Assembly: GCA_028565715.1 (NCBI GenBank)
Contig: JAOXYC010231237.1
Span: forward strand, 1 to 10,614
Direction of reading: 5' to 3'
DNA length: 10,614 bases
DNA from: Phoronis pallida
Lineage: Eukaryota > Phoronida > Phoronidae
Shown: positions 7,563 to 10,614 of the stretch, one piece after another
Layout of the letters: every line of letters starts with the position of its first letter
Numbering within the stretch: the stretch's first letter is position 1
Notes under the pieces: generated by a model
Told to the model about the DNA's origin: nothing
Seen by the model: only the letters and a program-made list of their open reading frames with translations
Databases searched by the model: none
Program-made: the position numbers and the translations under genes

Positions 7563-9831
7563 CTGTAAAAGGAAAAAACATCACATTTAATATCAAGAGA
7601 ATATTGAAAGATTGAACAATTGCTAGCAACATTGTTGTGAGCATTGAAGAACTAAGATACATTATTAGCATTTAGGGTTGATGAGGTTCTTTCCAAGTTT
7701 TCAATTGAAACAGGCCTAAAAACAAAACAATTTATAAATACATGGACAGGTGTAATTATATTGTCACTAGTGGGAAAATAAATGTCCTACCCCATAGCAG
7801 ATTGGTACGAAAGGAGTGTTTCCTCATTTTCGTCTCCCATTTGAAGCAAGCTCTGTAAAGACTCTCTCACACTGTTGACTCTGAAATGAAAAACAAGAAC
7901 TCTATACAGATATATAACATATGCATGAATTAAGCAAGCTGTAACATATGGTTGTGTATATTTGACGTCTTCATTTGTGGCACCAGTCTCCATCTAAGGT
8001 GGGCAAATGACTTCATTTCCCAGTGACAATCCATTGAGGTTCTGTTGCCTCTTCTATTCATTAGTGTATGCACCCTTACTATAACATTTTCTATACTAAC
8101 CCCCGAGAAAGTGTGTAACAGCCACTTTGCAAAATTTCAAAAGCTTAGAGTACTGTGAAAATGACTTGAGCTATCACTTTTAGAATATAGATCAAATATA
8201 AATTTTGTACATCACTTTTTAATTTTTCATACCAATGCCTGGCATGAAAATTTACAAAACAAAAACTCACTCCTCCAACAACTGTAGTGGGCCAATACAG
8301 AGACTAGACAAGCCCTCCTGAGTCTCCTGCACCACAGGGGTGCTAGGTGGTTCCTCCGGAGCCTCATTGACGGTCAGTTGGCTAGGACTGATGTTCAGTT
8401 TACCCGTCTCCAGCTGTTCAATCAGTCGCAGCATGTTTTCTGAATGGAGGTCTTGTCTCTAGAATGGGATATACTTATGTTAATACACTAGTTGTATTTC
8501 AAGAAAGATAACTTACTAATAGATAAGATATATTTGGATCATAAATCCATAAATTTTGATATTAAATAAATTTCATAAAAACTTATTATCTTGAATTTGG
8601 TGGAAAAGAGTTAATTCCCGTAACGAATTAACAATTATTACACTTAGCTTAAAATACATAAAGATGCTTGTGCAATGCTATGAAAGACGGAAAGAATTTC
8701 ATTGTGTGGGTTTGTTCAAAATGGGGGATGTCACATGACTTCTAGCCCCTATTAAGAAGTTGCAGAATTACTTTTTAACACAAAAATCAGCTTCAACCAA
8801 GACTTTACTCCAGATTAAAATATTAGAGATACACTTATGACTGTTTTGTTTTCGAACTTTGGTTCATCATCAGAAGAGGAATGTCATTTCACAACTAACG
8901 AATAATGAGTTTGACAGCTATGTTTTCAAACTTAATCAGAATAAAGGTGAATCTTATATCATTATAATGTAGTTTAATTAAAAGGTCAAAATAAAAAGTT
9001 CATTAGTGTACCTCTTTCATGTTGACAGCTAGTACAATCTGTTTATCAAGCTGACCCGAAACAACCTCAGAAACTTTCTGTAGACGCACGCGGACAGGGT
9101 GTGCTTTACGAAACCATGAGCTGAAGTATTGATACATTGTCTTGAGGGTCGGGTAACACCTCGTCTGAGCCATGGTAACTCCACGGGAGCAATTTGTGTT
9201 CATTGTGTTCCTGAAAACAGAGAAAGACTCAATAAATGTACCAATTGAGAAGTAAATGTATGCTTTTAGAATCTTTTCAATATTTCTCTTTTCAGAGTTG
9301 AGTTAATACATTCTTTTATTGAATTATTTTTCAAGAGAAATTGTGAAATTGTATATTTTAATATACAAGCATTTTTCAAATCTTGATAGTGCGCAAATAA
9401 AAGATTATAATCACACATAAACCAATCAATTGTGAGTTACGATAAACATCATTACTGTGCAAAAAGATGTATTTTCTGGTTTTCCCGTTTCTGCATGGTT
9501 ACATGAAAGAGCACCCTCCACTCTTCAAGCATTGTTGCAGTGACACCTTTAATTACATTGCTAAAGGGAAGGTCTAAATTTGTCTTAGAGCATAGTGGCC
9601 CTAAAACTAGCGGCCTTGTAGATGATATCACAAAATGTGTTCCAAATACTGAATGTATTATTTTGTATTTCTTTTATAATATAATGCAAATATATAACAA
9701 CTGACTCTACATACTTCAATACTTTATGAATCTGTTCCTCATTGTAGGTAAGCCTCTTGAGTTGTTTGTCTCGCTTGAAGTCAACTCGTGTTTGATCCAC
9801 GCTTTCAATGAGTTTGGACAATTCTTCATGG
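7484..9831 (-). CDS. 3' part of a five-exon gene; C-terminal 223 aa, possibly IKK-like
   Basis: Five minus-strand exons (9831-9715, 9210-9012, 8458-8271, 7880-7791, 7562-7484) join without a frame break and end in TGA. Each boundary has AG/GT, most acceptors have good pyrimidine tracts, and split codons match at every junction. This is strong evidence for a real gene although no single exon exceeds 200 bp. The joined tail is charged and helical (about residues 1-135), then a Glu/Pro/Thr-rich linker, then a helix around LLEEVNSVRESLQSLL, then a Gly-rich end. From memory, residues around LKTMYQYFSSWF to KVSEVVS and the following RQ align without gaps to the scaffold/dimerisation domain of IKK-alpha/beta, kinases that activate NF-kappaB. 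Identity is only about 15-20%, and no LDWSWL NEMO-binding motif is present. Confidence is about 0.85 for a gene and 0.35 for IKK. The 5' part is missing. Confidence 0.8.
7791..7880 (-). CDS. Fourth visible exon; amphipathic helix
   Basis: The acceptor is TTGTTTTTCATTTCAG and the donor is GTAGGA. The exon is 90 bp: one base completing Glu, 29 codons, then GG. The residues VNSVRESLQSLLQMGDENEE followed by TLLSYQSAM look like an amphipathic helix with an acidic end. If the protein is an IKK, this position corresponds to the helix just before the NEMO-binding motif, but the aromatic/acidic motif itself is not there. Confidence 0.75.
8271..8458 (-). CDS. Third visible exon; helix plus acidic Pro/Thr linker
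   Basis: The acceptor is ATCCCATTCTAG, the weakest in pyrimidines of the set, and the donor is a consensus GTGAGT. The exon is 188 bp: 62 codons plus GA, completed to Glu by the next exon. It reads RQDLHSENMLRLIEQLE, continuing the helix, then a linker including NEAPEEPPSTPVV that is probably disordered, then SSLCIGPLQLLE. The GC content is clearly higher than in the flanking introns, as expected for coding DNA. A second AG two bases into the exon would break the frame, so the first AG is used here. Confidence 0.8.
9012..9210 (-). CDS. Second visible exon; core of the possible scaffold domain
   Basis: The acceptor is TTCTCTGTTTTCAG and the donor is GAG|GTACAC. The exon is 199 bp: one base, then 66 codons, ending in phase 0 after NMKE. 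It contains TLKTMYQYFSSWFRKAHP and LQKVSEVVS. In an ungapped comparison from memory these match the region of human IKK-beta with VIYTQLSK and LPKVEEVVS, including Tyr, Ser, Leu and the KV.EVVS block. Cys residues early in the exon (N-terminal third) are not part of that similarity. An in-frame TAA right after the donor supports splicing here. Confidence 0.8.
9715..9831 (-). CDS. Internal exon, first of the five visible
   Basis: The acceptor is CTTTCTTTTATAG at 9832 upward and the donor is GTATGT at 9714-9709. The 117 bp exon holds one base completing a split codon, 38 full codons, then AA, which the next exon completes to Lys. It starts HEELSKLIESVDQ and ends EEQIHKVL, a strongly charged, helix-prone stretch with many Lys, Arg, Asp and Glu. 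The frame stays open past the donor, but the phase match to the next exon fixes the boundary. The acceptor needs an upstream exon ending in two bases of a codon, and I could not place one in the window. Confidence 0.75.
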
Positions 9832-10614
9832 CTATAAAAGAAAGGTTTCAGTAAAAATTACAAGCATAAATTAAAAAGCCAACAAAGTTATAGCCACTTC
9901 ATAACCCCCCTAAAATTGTCCTTAATTAAGGTAGCATCAGAAATAAAATAGATCTTGGAAAAAAGGAAAATTTAACACATGGTGGAGATTTAAAAATATT
10001 GCCTTGTGTTCTGCAATAAAAAAAGAAAAATTGATGAAAAGAATATAAATTCAAAGTGGGAAAACATATCACAATAATGATGTAAATTTTAATGAAATAG
10101 AATTATTAATAAACTAAGCTAGAATACATGTCCTGTTTTAAATTCACATAAACATTATAACAAGTCCGGATATCCGTACCAAAGACATTTTGCAAACTTT
10201 ATCAATTTCAAAAAGTTACAGACTTTAAAATTGGCCAATTGAAGGGTAGAGGTGATACAATTCTTAAAGGGACCAGCGTTTCACACCAGGGATATCTGCG
10301 CCAAGATTTGTACACATAAGCCATGACAATGGAACAGAAATTGTACATAGATTGACAGACAGCAGACAAAAGGACTAAAAAATGCACTGCACATATATGT
10401 TTATGTGAGCACATAAATGAGATAATGAACGAAGGTATAAATCATAACGTTAGTAAAAATATCACACTGTGCTGATTCTAGAACTAAGTGCATTGTGCAG
10501 ACAAAACATACTTTAAACGCAAACAGTCTTTTTGGGGAGGAGTTGTTAGTAAAAGAAGGGAACTTAAATACATCAGAAAACTTCATTGGTCTTAATGAAA
10601 ATCAACATTACAAA
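9832..10614. other. Probable upstream intron, no exon placed
   Basis: This stretch lies 5' of the first visible exon and must hold intron sequence if the upstream exon is further away. I checked the minus strand for an exon ending in two bases of a codon before GT and found none I trust. The less AT-rich stretch at 10255-10310 is open in two frames but lacks matching splice sites. CCTTAATTAAGG at 9920-9931 is a short perfect palindrome. Confidence 0.5.

Noticed and set aside
10208-10586. Upstream exons in two minus-strand open frames
   Set aside because: Composition is AT-rich and noncoding, and no donor leaves the two-base phase that the 9831 acceptor needs.

Overview
The window looks like AT-rich nuclear DNA from an animal. 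It has short exons with consensus GT/AG splice sites, introns of about 230-550 bp, two tRNA-headed repeats, a LINE remnant and several foldback repeats. There are no operons, ribosome binding sites or long ORFs. The SINE at 6239-6563 has a tRNA head, a body containing GGTACCCATTT and GGGTGGAGTG, and a tail with AAGCGCTTTATAAG and (ATT)n. From memory this style is common in sea urchins and other marine invertebrates. An echinoderm or similar marine invertebrate is therefore my best guess, but only a guess.

Layout. 1-1900 is largely featureless AT-rich sequence; the only candidate is a weak plus-strand first exon (842-882) with a possible second exon from 1003. 1998-3900 is a repeat island: a foldback element of about 500 bp (2072-2571), at least four diverged copies of a module containing CGGTGACCC in both orientations, and a small cluster of direct and inverted GTGCAAC-type repeats (3109-3259). 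4365-4453 is a possible isolated minus-strand exon. 4521-4564 is a near-perfect palindrome. 5327-5730 holds a strong hairpin abutting the last 36 codons of a non-LTR retrotransposon ORF, followed by a tRNA-like sequence. 6239-6563 is a SINE, and 7141-7322 is a possible MITE.

The one well supported gene is on the minus strand from 9831 down to 7484. Five exons join in a consistent reading frame (phases 2, 2, 0, 2, 2) and encode the last 223 residues of a protein, ending in TGA. A polyadenylation signal lies about 150 bp further on. The 5' exons lie beyond the window or in the part of 9832-10614 where I could not place any. The protein is helical, then has an acidic/proline-rich linker, then another amphipathic helix. 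An ungapped comparison from memory with the scaffold/dimerisation domain of IKK-alpha/IKK-beta is suggestive (shared L.KV.EVVS and, 16 residues on, RQ), but identity is low. The IKK assignment is a hypothesis only; the exon structure is much firmer.
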